The position numbers and the translations under genes are program-made. A stretch of 64,000 bases of DNA from Paenibacillus kobensis NBRC 15729 (GTDB taxonomy: Bacteria; Bacillota; Bacilli; Paenibacillales; Paenibacillaceae): the NCBI RefSeq assembly GCF_004000825.1, contig NZ_BILZ01000004.1, forward strand, positions 124,001 to 188,000. The letters are read 5' to 3'. Below are positions 46,782 to 55,496 of the stretch, one piece after another (position 1 is the stretch's first letter; each line of letters begins with the position of its first letter). Below the pieces are notes generated by a model. The model saw only the letters and a program-made list of their open reading frames with translations, searched no databases and had not been told where the DNA came from.

Positions 46782-46829
46782 GAGGGCTGTCCATTACGTC
46801 ATGAGAATGACATGACTTGGACAGCCCTC
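46782..46829 (+). terminator. Terminator hairpin of the GGGCTGTCC family
   Basis: GAGGGCTGTCC (46782-46792) pairs with GGACAGCCCTC (46819-46829); an inner GTCAT/ATGAC stem lies within. It starts 9 bases after the regulator stop. Confidence 0.75.
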
Positions 46830-46851
46830 TGATTCTTATCAACCCTCAAAT

Positions 46852-46896
46852 AAAAAACGGTCCCGAAGCTCTATGAGTTCGAGTGTTGGGACCGTT
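46852..46896 (-). terminator. Terminator of the secreted xylanase gene
   Basis: AACGGTCCC and GGGACCGTT arms flank a 23-base loop; on the minus strand the stem ends in TTTTTTA. It is 30 bases downstream of the xylanase stop. Confidence 0.85.
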
Positions 46897-46925
46897 ACTT
46901 TCGTTCCTTTCATTCCTTTCACATC

Positions 46926-49583
46926 TTACTCTAGCACTAGCAATCCTAAGCCTGAAGTATTCTGCCACGACATGCCGGATGTATCGTTCCAGATGGCGAC
47001 GCTGTCGCGGTCTCCGTCGCCGTCCTCGTCATTGTTGATTTGCACGTCAAAGCCAATCACGCTGCCAGCCTGCGGCGGCATGCCTGTCCAAGCAATGGAA
47101 GCCTCGATTACATAGCCGGATGCCGTTCGCTTCGCCGCGGAGATCAGATTGCCCCCTAGCGATCCGGGGCTTACAGACGGCTCGTTATCGAAGTTAATCC
47201 GGTATTGTCCATCGTCTGAATCGTATGCGCTCGTTCTTGCATTATTTTGGTCGATGAAAATTTCTACCGAGTCCTGCTCCCACACGTTGGGGCTCTTCTT
47301 CGTGAGCATCGAATCGGTCACCTCGGCCAGCACATACACACGGCTGCCGTCCCATAACGTCTTTACTTTAGCCGTCGAACCGGACGCCCCCGATACCCAG
47401 CGGTCGGTTGCAATGGACTTCGCCCCGTCCCAAACAGCGTCAATGCTGCCATCGATCACCGGCGTACCGTTCACAGCTGTCGTAACACGCGGTCCTTCCA
47501 CAAGTGTCAGCACACCATATCTGGACGTATCGCTGTCTTGTCCGTTGTGCAAGTCATTCCACGAAGTCAACGTCTCCGTATTGCCGCTTCGGTCTACAAT
47601 GCGAACATCAAACCCGATCGATCGGCCAATCTCTGTTCCTTCAATCGGAATCGAGGCTTCGATCCGGTAGCCGTCTTCCGTATTGACTGTTTTGTAATCG
47701 GCCGGTTTGTGCGGATTGGCACCGCTGCGCCGGAACGTATACTTATTGTCGTCTCTCTCGTAAGCTTCCGTTTTGCCGTTGTTGCTGTCAATATACACGT
47801 CCACCGCATCGTTGCCATTTACCGTCGCATCAGATACGTCGATCGAGACGTAAAGATGTCCCTCATCCCATAACGTACGGAACGATGCTGCTGTTTTGCC
47901 CGCCTTCGTAATCGGCACAGGCTGCGCCAAATTCCAAGCGGCATCGAACGTTTTGTCCACGATCACCGTGCCGCCGACCGACTTCGCTTGCTTGATTTCA
48001 ACCGGAACTTTCAGCGGGTCGACCAACGCCCAATACGCATATTTCGCTTGAAGACGCTCGTCGAACAGCAGCGGCCAGTTGTTGCGGTCGACCGGGAACG
48101 TGCGCAGCCAGGTGTTCAAGTCATCTTTGCCCCAAAAAATAACGGCCGTCAACTGATCGGCATGCTTCCTAAATACATCGAACAATTCCCGATAACGGTT
48201 CGCCTGCTTAACTTGAAGCTCAAGAGGGAACGTCTCGTACGCATCCCTATCATTTGTGTAGACGCTCATATCCAGTTCGGTAATTTGCTGCTCAATATTC
48301 AGATCGCGGAAAGCCTCGATCATATCGTCTAACGACTGGATGGACGGGGAAGCAATACCGATATGCGTCTGGTGGCCAACACCGTCTACCGGTATGCCTT
48401 TATTTTTTAAACGCTGAATTAAATCGTGCAGATTTTGCCGTTTAACGGGATCATGCGTATTGTAATCGTTGATAAACAGCTTCGCGTTCGGGTCCGCTTC
48501 ATGGGCGTATTCGAACGCCTTCTCGATATATTCCTCTCCTGCGATCCGATACCACAAGCTGTTGCGCAAGCCGCCGGGCTGCCTGTCGCCTGGCTCTAGA
48601 ACTTCGTTAACAACGTCCCAGGAATAGATTTGTCCCTTATACCGCCCCATAACGGTCTCGATGTGTTTCTTCATCCGCGCGAAGAGCAGCTGCTTACTTG
48701 CAAGATTGCCATTCTCATCATAAAACACCCAATTCGGCGTCTGAGAATGCCAGATGAGCGTATGACCGCGTGCCGCAATGCCGTTGTCCAGCGCGAATTG
48801 AATAATTTTATCGGACCGCGTGAAATTGAATTGGCCCTCCGCAGGCTCGGTCGCATCCCACTTCAACTCATTGCCGGGAGTCAAGCTGTTAAAATGTTTC
48901 TTCAGCAACTGAGCATCCGGGCCGTTCGGATCTTCGATCTCATTGACGAGCAGAGCACTGCCGAGCAGGAAGTCGTCCTTGAAGACGTCTTTCAAATTCG
49001 GAATATCGTGCCGGATGACGATCGGTTCAGGATCGGGAACCCGCTCGATCCGAACGTCGTCCACATAGAAGGGGAGCGTTGGATAATTGAACGACTCCAA
49101 ATAGACGGCTAGATTTTCTGCCGGGTACTTTAAGGTATACTGGCCTTGAATTTTGGTCCAGCCAGTATCATTCGCTTGTGCCGATGCCACCATTTCGTAC
49201 GCGTTCGTTCCCCCTGTCGTCCGCTGAATCACGACCGAGACAGGCGCACTCTCCGTGCCGGCGGGCAATCGAACCCACGCAGACAACGAATACGTCGTGC
49301 CTTCAACCGCTATCGGGGTTACATCAACCTGCGCTCCGTTCCAGCCCGCCGTTCTACCTGAAACCGACAGCGAATAAGTGCCTGAATGGGCCGACGTGCC
49401 GATTGGCGCCAGCACCTCGATGCCGCCCCGGCCGTACCACCCTTGCTTTGTTCCATCCTCGAAATCATACGAGAGCGATACCGGCTCTGCTTGCGTCTTT
49501 GTCGGCAGCACGCTGATTGACGCCAGCAGTACCATGGCAGCCAACCACAGCGGCAATGCTCGTTTCCTTCGTTGTTGCATCAT
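46926..49583 (-). CDS. secreted multidomain GH10 endo-xylanase (CBM22/CBM4_9, GH10, two CBM9)
   Basis: 885 residues. Signal peptide (1-32, cleavage after TQA); an N-terminal carbohydrate-binding domain of the CBM4_9/CBM22 type (about 36-182); a GH10 catalytic domain (about 195-540) with acid/base Glu327 in WDVVNEVLE and nucleophile Glu436 in ITELDMS; then two CBM9-like domains (about 555-715 and 720-885, each with a DxVDVYIDSNN or DSVEIFIDQNN strand). The three SLH repeats that anchor many related Paenibacillus xylanases are absent, so the enzyme is likely released. ATGATG start follows AAGGGATGGTG. It makes xylo-oligosaccharides for the importers and the cytoplasmic GH10. Confidence 0.94.
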   Translation of the reverse strand: MMQQRRKRALPLWLAAMVLLASISVLPTKTQAEPVSLSYDFEDGTKQGWYGRGGIEVLAPIGTSAHSGTYSLSVSGRTAGWNGAQVDVTPIAVEGTTYSLSAWVRLPAGTESAPVSVVIQRTTGGTNAYEMVASAQANDTGWTKIQGQYTLKYPAENLAVYLESFNYPTLPFYVDDVRIERVPDPEPIVIRHDIPNLKDVFKDDFLLGSALLVNEIEDPNGPDAQLLKKHFNSLTPGNELKWDATEPAEGQFNFTRSDKIIQFALDNGIAARGHTLIWHSQTPNWVFYDENGNLASKQLLFARMKKHIETVMGRYKGQIYSWDVVNEVLEPGDRQPGGLRNSLWYRIAGEEYIEKAFEYAHEADPNAKLFINDYNTHDPVKRQNLHDLIQRLKNKGIPVDGVGHQTHIGIASPSIQSLDDMIEAFRDLNIEQQITELDMSVYTNDRDAYETFPLELQVKQANRYRELFDVFRKHADQLTAVIFWGKDDLNTWLRTFPVDRNNWPLLFDERLQAKYAYWALVDPLKVPVEIKQAKSVGGTVIVDKTFDAAWNLAQPVPITKAGKTAASFRTLWDEGHLYVSIDVSDATVNGNDAVDVYIDSNNGKTEAYERDDNKYTFRRSGANPHKPADYKTVNTEDGYRIEASIPIEGTEIGRSIGFDVRIVDRSGNTETLTSWNDLHNGQDSDTSRYGVLTLVEGPRVTTAVNGTPVIDGSIDAVWDGAKSIATDRWVSGASGSTAKVKTLWDGSRVYVLAEVTDSMLTKKSPNVWEQDSVEIFIDQNNARTSAYDSDDGQYRINFDNEPSVSPGSLGGNLISAAKRTASGYVIEASIAWTGMPPQAGSVIGFDVQINNDEDGDGDRDSVAIWNDTSGMSWQNTSGLGLLVLE

Positions 49584-49615
49584 TAGTACACCATCCCTTA
49601 TTGGATATATTCCAT

Positions 49616-49636
49616 AAAAACGCCTCTTGCGAGGCG
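49616..49636 (-). terminator. Terminator of the exporter operon
   Basis: CGCCTC-TTGC-GAGGCG at 49621-49636 followed, on the minus strand, by TTTTT. It lies about 100 bases after the last ATPase stop. Confidence 0.85.
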
Positions 49637-49733
49637 TGTCATGGCATCGTTAGGTTCGCAGTTCTAGGTGTGTGGTCTAGGCCTCCCCGCCTTCATTGAA
49701 GTCATCCATTTGAGATTGATATAGAAGGCGCAG

Positions 49734-50627
49734 CTAACTCGTCTTCCGGTTCTCCGACGGGTACAGGACGATACGGCCGTCTTCCATTTCGACCCGTACT
49801 TTGTTGCTGTCCTTGAAGCTGTCATTATCCAGATAGCCTGCAGGAATTTGCAGACGTCCGGCGCGGTCCAGCACGGCGTATTCAATATGGCTCTCCGCTT
49901 CCTTCTGTACGCTCTCGGCAGCAAGCTCGGCCAATTCATCAGAATAATACGCCTTCCGAATCATCTCCGCGGACGTCTTGCCGTCCCGAATCTGGACGAC
50001 TCGGTCGACCTTGCGGGCGAGCATCGGGTCGTGCGTCACAATGACGATCGTGATGCCGATCGTCCGGTTAAGCGTCCGGAACAAATCGAGCACTTGATTG
50101 GACGTACTCGTATCCAGTGATCCCGTCGGCTCGTCGGCTAGCAGAAGCCGCGGCTCGTTCGCCAATGCGATTGCAATCGCCACGCGCTGCTGCTCGCCCC
50201 CTGACAACTCGCTGAGACGATTCATCACGCGGTGGCTCAGACCGACAGCATCCAACAGCTCGAGCGCTCTAGCCTTGCGCCGTTTGCCGCGCAGCAGGAT
50301 CGGAAGCTCGACATTTTCCAGCGCGGTCAAGTAAGGGATCAGGTTGCGTGCATTGTTCTGCCAGACGAACCCGACCGATTCCCGCTTATATTTCACAAGG
50401 TTCTTCTCGCGGAACGTGAGCAGATCTTTCCCGTCGACGGTCAACTTGCCGGCGGACGGCTTATCAAGTCCGCCCAACATATTAAGAAGCGTCGACTTGC
50501 CGCTGCCGGAGTTGCCGATGATCGCCATCAGCTCGCCTTGCTCGACCCGAAGATCGAGGCCTTGCAATGCGACGACCTCGAGGTCTGCCGACTTGTATAT
50601 TTTGACGAGTCCTTCGCAATGAATCAT
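49734..50627 (-). CDS. MacB-type ABC ATPase with AbrB-like C-terminal tail
   Basis: 297 residues: an ABC ATPase of the LolD/MacB class (1-220) with Walker A GNSGSGKST, signature LSGGEQQR and Walker B LLLADEPTGSLD, followed by an extra tail (about 245-297). The tail YAVLDRAGRLQIPAGYL...VRVEMEDGRIVLYP resembles the swapped-hairpin AbrB/MazE fold, unusual for a transporter ATPase. ATG follows GAGGAG by 6 bases, 3 bases after the permease stop. It is the second ATPase of the operon. Confidence 0.88.
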   Translation of the reverse strand: MIHCEGLVKIYKSADLEVVALQGLDLRVEQGELMAIIGNSGSGKSTLLNMLGGLDKPSAGKLTVDGKDLLTFREKNLVKYKRESVGFVWQNNARNLIPYLTALENVELPILLRGKRRKARALELLDAVGLSHRVMNRLSELSGGEQQRVAIAIALANEPRLLLADEPTGSLDTSTSNQVLDLFRTLNRTIGITIVIVTHDPMLARKVDRVVQIRDGKTSAEMIRKAYYSDELAELAAESVQKEAESHIEYAVLDRAGRLQIPAGYLDNDSFKDSNKVRVEMEDGRIVLYPSENRKTS

Positions 50628-50630
50628 AGG

Positions 50631-53498
50631 CTACTCCTCTCCCAGCTTCAGCGCTTGGGCTATGCGGATTGTGGACAGCCGGTAACCGATAATGAGCAAT
50701 CCGACCGTCAGCGTCATGCCGACAATAGCGTAGAGCTGCAAGTAATCGCTAAGCTGATACGTAATCGTAAATGGAGGCACCTGATCTTGGGCAGAGAACG
50801 ACATCTCGAACAACGGAACGAACCATTCGCTTGTGATATTGCCTATGATGACGCCAATGATGACGGCCGCGCCGGACGTGAGCAGCTGTTCGCTGATGAG
50901 CATGCCGATGATTTGCAGAAACGGAATGCCCATCGCCCGCAAAACGCCAAATTGGAGCGTTCTTCCCGACAGTGTCAACACCCAGAAGAGCAGGAAGCCG
51001 AAGAAGCTGATCAGCATAGAAATGACGAATCCGAGCGTCATGACGCCGTTGATGGCGAGACGGAACGGATCGTTCTTGGATTGAACGAGCTGCTGCGTCG
51101 AATCGTTCAGACTCGTCACCGCAAGCTTTTGTTTCGCGAGCTGATCATAAACCTGCTGGCTTACGCCATTGTCCGTCAACTTTAGCCAAACCTCATACGG
51201 TTCGACCGCCAGCTTGTTCTGTATAGCGCCGAGATGTCCGACAATCAGCCTCGACGTCTCCGTCTTCCCTTTCTCTCCGGTCGTCGGCAGAGGGTTCCAG
51301 CCCGGCCAATAATCGATAATGCCATATACCGTAAATTGCGCTGGGTCGAGGCCGTCCCAATAAATCCGAATCGGATCGCCCGGCTTCAGCTTTGCCTCAT
51401 CGGCAATCGAACGCGAAATAAGCACCGCCTTCGTATTGGGAGCGATTAAATTTAAATAGCTGTTGATCGGGTACTGCAACAGTCCGTTTTTCATCCATGC
51501 GGTATTTCCATAATCTTTGGTGTCGATGCCGACCAGCGTCGTCGCGCCTGATTTGCCGTTGTTCACGGAGAACCGGGCATTGTCCTTCCGGAATACTCTT
51601 GCGGCCGACTCTACGCCTTCTAGCTCCTTGAACGGTTGGAAAGGAGGCTCCGTATACTGCACCCGTTTTTTTTGCGTTACGCTTATTTCGCCGCTCTGCT
51701 GCCCCGGCGAATTGGCTGAGGCCGGCGGAGGCGCGTCGCTTTCCCAACGCGTCGTCAACGAGATATCGGCGCCGACGGCATAATGAATCTTGCTTTCCAT
51801 GTTATCGTTAATCGTTCTAGCCGCATTCGCGCTGAACAGACCGGTTGCAACCGTCATGACCAGAAACACCTTGATCGTCAAATATTGTCCGGAAGAACGG
51901 CTAATTTGGATAAGCGTATTGTAGAGCGCCGCCGGCCACCATCTTCGGCCGGCCCAATAGACGAGCCGAATGAACCAAGGGTATACCCGCAGTACAAGCA
52001 GCCCGCCGCCGAGCGCGAACAGTGCCGGCATAAGGAAAAGAAGCGGATCGACCTGCAGCGCGTCGGAGTCGAGCGCAAGCTTTTTTAAATCGTCCTGCCG
52101 ATTGTTGAAGTTATAGAGCAGGTAGACGGCCAGACTGACGAGGATGATATCAAGTCCGGTCTTATGCCAGAACGACATTTTGGTCAGCCGGGCCATTTGC
52201 TGTTTATGATTGACGATGCTGACCCGCGTCGCCAGAAAGGCCGGAATTAGAATGAGCACAACCGCCCCAAGAACCGCTACGGCTGCGATTCGATAGGCGC
52301 TGCTCGACAAGCTGACCTCAAGTGCCGACCGCTGAACAAACTCGAGGAAGCCGTTAGATGCGCCTAGCAGCTTCGTGAACATCACGCCGAGGAACGGACC
52401 TGCCGCAAGGGCGCTTAAGCCAAGCACCAAGCTTTCCAGCGTATAGGCCGACATGATTTGCAGCCGGCTGGCTCCGCGGCTGCGGAGGACAGAAATTTCC
52501 GTCTTCTGTCGCTCGATGATCAGATTAGCCGCCATGTACAAATAAAAGGCAAGCATCAGCATGACGGGGGAGTACAGCGACAGCATCATGACGTCGAGCT
52601 TGTCTTGCTTCCCTTCGTACGATGCAATAGTCGCGCTCGCTGGAATGTTAACTTCGTCTGCACCGAGTCTGCCGCGAAAATATCGGCGAATGTCCCGGTC
52701 GGCCTGAACGAACGTTGCGATCCGATCCACTTTCAACTGCTCGTAATTGACGGCATAACGCCATTCCAACTCGGATACCCTCGCTTTGCCGCCCTTCGTG
52801 AACTCACGCTCGAACTGCTCGAAAGGGATAAGAAACCCGTCGGAATTGTCCGTCGTTAAGAATGGCAAATACGGATCGGCGGCAGGCTCCGTTCCGATGA
52901 TTCCCACCGGAATGACGCGGAACTGCCCGCCTTCTTCTTCCAGCGATGCCGCTGTCAGCTCTTCGCCAAGCTTCCGCTTGGTGGCAAGCTGGAATTTCTG
53001 CGTTACGAGCGCTTCGATTATGCCATCCGAACGGTCAACCGGCATTCTGCCCTCCAGTAGACGCACCCGTTTCTCCATTTCAGACAACGATTTGAAACCG
53101 CCTAACGTATTCTGAGACTGCTTCTCCTGCTCCGATGCATCGGAACCATACACTTTCATTTTCTGAGTGGTCCGCTGTTGATAGAACGAGAGCGCCTCAA
53201 GCTCCATTCGCCCAGGAATCGTCTTCACGAACCGGTCCGCTCGCTCGATCGCATCCATCGTCTTCTTGTCCATCTTCACCGCTGAGACCGTCGTCGCGAT
53301 TCGAATAAAACCTGGATATACTGCGTTCTGCGTCTGTACAGACTGCACTTCTTTCAACAACGTCCGCTGCAAAATGGCATGCGAGTAAAGCGGCATCGAG
53401 CTGAATAGTGCTACGCATACCGTAAGTCCTAGCCATAAATTCAGCTGCAGCCATTTGTTGTTTGCCATTTTGCGGAGGATCATCGTCCATAAGGCCAT
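50631..53498 (-). CDS. large FtsX/MacB-like ABC permease
   Basis: 955 residues with one N-terminal membrane helix (LGLTVCVALFSSMPLYSHAI), a large extracellular domain, a central group of membrane helices (about 310-520), a second extracellular domain (about 560-820) and three final helices (GVMTLGFVISMLISFFGFLL onward). This is two FtsX-like halves in one chain, so a single protein may form the whole channel. Such permeases move lipids, lipoproteins, peptides or act as mechanotransmitters rather than classic pumps. ATG follows GGGGTG by 5 bases. Confidence 0.88.
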   Translation of the reverse strand: MALWTMILRKMANNKWLQLNLWLGLTVCVALFSSMPLYSHAILQRTLLKEVQSVQTQNAVYPGFIRIATTVSAVKMDKKTMDAIERADRFVKTIPGRMELEALSFYQQRTTQKMKVYGSDASEQEKQSQNTLGGFKSLSEMEKRVRLLEGRMPVDRSDGIIEALVTQKFQLATKRKLGEELTAASLEEEGGQFRVIPVGIIGTEPAADPYLPFLTTDNSDGFLIPFEQFEREFTKGGKARVSELEWRYAVNYEQLKVDRIATFVQADRDIRRYFRGRLGADEVNIPASATIASYEGKQDKLDVMMLSLYSPVMLMLAFYLYMAANLIIERQKTEISVLRSRGASRLQIMSAYTLESLVLGLSALAAGPFLGVMFTKLLGASNGFLEFVQRSALEVSLSSSAYRIAAVAVLGAVVLILIPAFLATRVSIVNHKQQMARLTKMSFWHKTGLDIILVSLAVYLLYNFNNRQDDLKKLALDSDALQVDPLLFLMPALFALGGGLLVLRVYPWFIRLVYWAGRRWWPAALYNTLIQISRSSGQYLTIKVFLVMTVATGLFSANAARTINDNMESKIHYAVGADISLTTRWESDAPPPASANSPGQQSGEISVTQKKRVQYTEPPFQPFKELEGVESAARVFRKDNARFSVNNGKSGATTLVGIDTKDYGNTAWMKNGLLQYPINSYLNLIAPNTKAVLISRSIADEAKLKPGDPIRIYWDGLDPAQFTVYGIIDYWPGWNPLPTTGEKGKTETSRLIVGHLGAIQNKLAVEPYEVWLKLTDNGVSQQVYDQLAKQKLAVTSLNDSTQQLVQSKNDPFRLAINGVMTLGFVISMLISFFGFLLFWVLTLSGRTLQFGVLRAMGIPFLQIIGMLISEQLLTSGAAVIIGVIIGNITSEWFVPLFEMSFSAQDQVPPFTITYQLSDYLQLYAIVGMTLTVGLLIIGYRLSTIRIAQALKLGEE

Positions 53499-53549
53499 AC
53501 GTACACCCCATCTTAATGCCCGGTATAAAGCCGGACCTGCATTGTTCGG

Positions 53550-54617
53550 TTAGTTGCTCAGGATGACCTGTTGGCCTTCCTCTAATCCTTTGACAATCTC
53601 GACTGCTGTCGGCGTCGACAGCCCGACCTCGATATCGACTTCCTTACGGCGTTCGCCCTCTGCGATCTGCACGTAGGAGCGTCCCATGTAGCTTCGCAGC
53701 GCCGAACGCGGCAGCACGATTACGTTCTCTCTTTTCTGAAGCTCGATCGTAAGGTCCGCGCTGTCTCCGACATGGATGCCGTCCGGCGGATTATCCATGC
53801 TCATATATACGGTAACGGCATTATTCTCGGCCTTCTTGTTGTCTGCTGCCGCCGGAATATTGGAAGGAGACTGAACGACTTCTCCCGTATAGTTCGAGCC
53901 TTTATATTTGAGAATGACAGGCATTCCTGTCTTAACTGCGAACAATTCTTTGCTGTCGGCTGCCACATACGTCAACTTCAGATTGGAAGGGTCCGCGATC
54001 GTAACGATAGACTGATAGGCATTCACCGTATCGCCTGCATTAAGATTTTCAACGAATGTAACCGTCCCCGAGATCGGCGCGAATAAACGCGACTTATCGA
54101 GGCGGCCCTGCATCGCATCGAGTGACATTTGCTCCCGCTCAAGATCGATTTCCCGAAGCCGAATGTCAGTTGAACTTGCATCAGCGGCAAGAGCCTGTTT
54201 GTACAAAAGCTTAGTGCGTTCGACGTTAAGCCGCTGCAAGCGGACTTGAAACTCCAAATCGCCCGTCTCCAGCTCCGCGAGCAGATCGCCGGCCTTCACT
54301 TCTTCTCCGGCGGTGACGGCTATCGCCTTCACCCGTCCGCCGGATTCCTTGAAGGACAGAGGCGCTGCGTTCGAGGAAACGAAATAAGCGGTTCCTTTAA
54401 GAGAAGTTTGAATATCACCGCGGGTAACCGGCACAACGTCGAATTGCTCCAGCGCCGGCTCCACAAGAGGCGGTTGGAGAACCTCCGGCTCGCGCGGCAG
54501 CAGCGAGCAGCCCGCTAAAGCTGCCGACGCCGTCAGCAGAACCAAAGCATATTTGGCAGTAACCGTCCATTTAGATAAGGGGGGCTTCGTTCGTTGTCTG
54601 CGATACAATTCGTCCAT
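53550..54617 (-). CDS. HlyD/MacA-like adaptor lipoprotein
   Basis: About 355 residues. The N-terminal helix ends in lipobox LAGC, so it is a lipoprotein. Domain order is that of membrane fusion proteins: lipoyl halves (VKAIAVTAGEEVKAGDLLAE and FAPISGTVTFVENLNAGDTV) flanking a coiled coil (about 130-175), then a beta-barrel (PVILKYKGSNYTGEVV). It should bridge the FtsX-like permease to the outside. The start is unclear: ATG 54617 is directly against GGAGG, TTG 54608 has better spacing; both overlap the upstream ATPase gene. Confidence 0.86.
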   Translation of the reverse strand: MDELYRRQRTKPPLSKWTVTAKYALVLLTASAALAGCSLLPREPEVLQPPLVEPALEQFDVVPVTRGDIQTSLKGTAYFVSSNAAPLSFKESGGRVKAIAVTAGEEVKAGDLLAELETGDLEFQVRLQRLNVERTKLLYKQALAADASSTDIRLREIDLEREQMSLDAMQGRLDKSRLFAPISGTVTFVENLNAGDTVNAYQSIVTIADPSNLKLTYVAADSKELFAVKTGMPVILKYKGSNYTGEVVQSPSNIPAAADNKKAENNAVTVYMSMDNPPDGIHVGDSADLTIELQKRENVIVLPRSALRSYMGRSYVQIAEGERRKEVDIEVGLSTPTAVEIVKGLEEGQQVILSN

Positions 54618-55308
54618 CCTCCAATGCAATTACGTGATCGACAAGCTCCATAATGCTCGGATCATGCGTCGTCAGAACGACCGTCATGCCGGAGCGGTTC
54701 ACAATGTCCCGAAATACGCGAATGACTTGAAAGCCCATTCTGCTGTCCAGCTCCGCGGTCGGCTCATCCGCAATCAACAGGTCGGGCTCATGTGCAATTG
54801 CGCGTGCGATTGCGACGCGCTGCTGCTCGCCGCCGGACAGCTCTGTCGGACGATGCTTCATCCTCTCCCGCATACCCACCTGCTCAAGCGCCCGCTCGGC
54901 TGCCTCGCGGTGTCCCTTCGGCTTCGTCCCTGCAATCCGCAGACCGAACTCGACGTTCTCATAAGCGGACATGAGCGGAATCAAGCCGAACGATTGGAAC
55001 ACGAGTCCGATTTCCTTGCGCCGGAGCTTGTTGCGCTGAGCCGCATCAAGCCCTGTCAGCTCCTGGCCTTTGAAGAACACTTGACCCGCTGTTGGTTCGT
55101 CCAGCGCGCTTAATATATTGAGCAGAGTCGTCTTGCCGGATCCGGACCGGCCTTTCAACGCCACGATCGTTCCAGACGGTATATCCAGATGGATGTCCGC
55201 CAATGCGGTTACGGCACCATTGCCTCGGCCGAATACCCGCTTAATACCTGCGGCCTTCAAAATCGTTCCGCCGTCCGGATGCTTCAATCCCTCTCCCATC
55301 AAGGTCAC
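54571..55308 (-). CDS. MacB/LolD-type ABC ATPase
   Basis: About 245 residues; Walker A GRSGSGKTT, signature LSGGEQQR, Walker B LLIADEPTAELDS. First gene of the four-gene exporter operon. The GTG at 55308 is 6 bases after GGGGGAGG; an ATG at 55314 abuts that site and another ATG lies at 55299. Two different ATPases with one permease chain suggest a heterodimeric engine matching the two halves of the large permease. Confidence 0.9.
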   Translation of the reverse strand: MTLMGEGLKHPDGGTILKAAGIKRVFGRGNGAVTALADIHLDIPSGTIVALKGRSGSGKTTLLNILSALDEPTAGQVFFKGQELTGLDAAQRNKLRRKEIGLVFQSFGLIPLMSAYENVEFGLRIAGTKPKGHREAAERALEQVGMRERMKHRPTELSGGEQQRVAIARAIAHEPDLLIADEPTAELDSRMGFQVIRVFRDIVNRSGMTVVLTTHDPSIMELVDHVIALEDGRIVSQTTNEAPLI

Positions 55309-55430
55309 CAGCATCCTCCCCCTTCTCAAATCTTGTTGTTTATGTCATTTTAGCGTTTTCATATCAGAAGAAATACCTGTCGGTTCTTGTGCATTTACCC
55401 GAGAAATTATAGGTTTGTTCCATACAACGA

Positions 55431-55469
55431 AGAAGACCGCATACCGTAGGAAACGGTATGCGGTCTTCT
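55431..55469 (-). terminator. Strong terminator of the secreted GH43 gene
   Basis: AGAAGACCGCATACCGT (55431-55447) is perfectly complementary to ACGGTATGCGGTCTTCT (55453-55469), 17 base pairs with a 5-base loop, 27 bases after the GH43 stop. It also lies upstream of the exporter operon. Confidence 0.88.
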
Positions 55470-55496
55470 TGTCAGGCGCTAGCTAGCACGCCGAAT

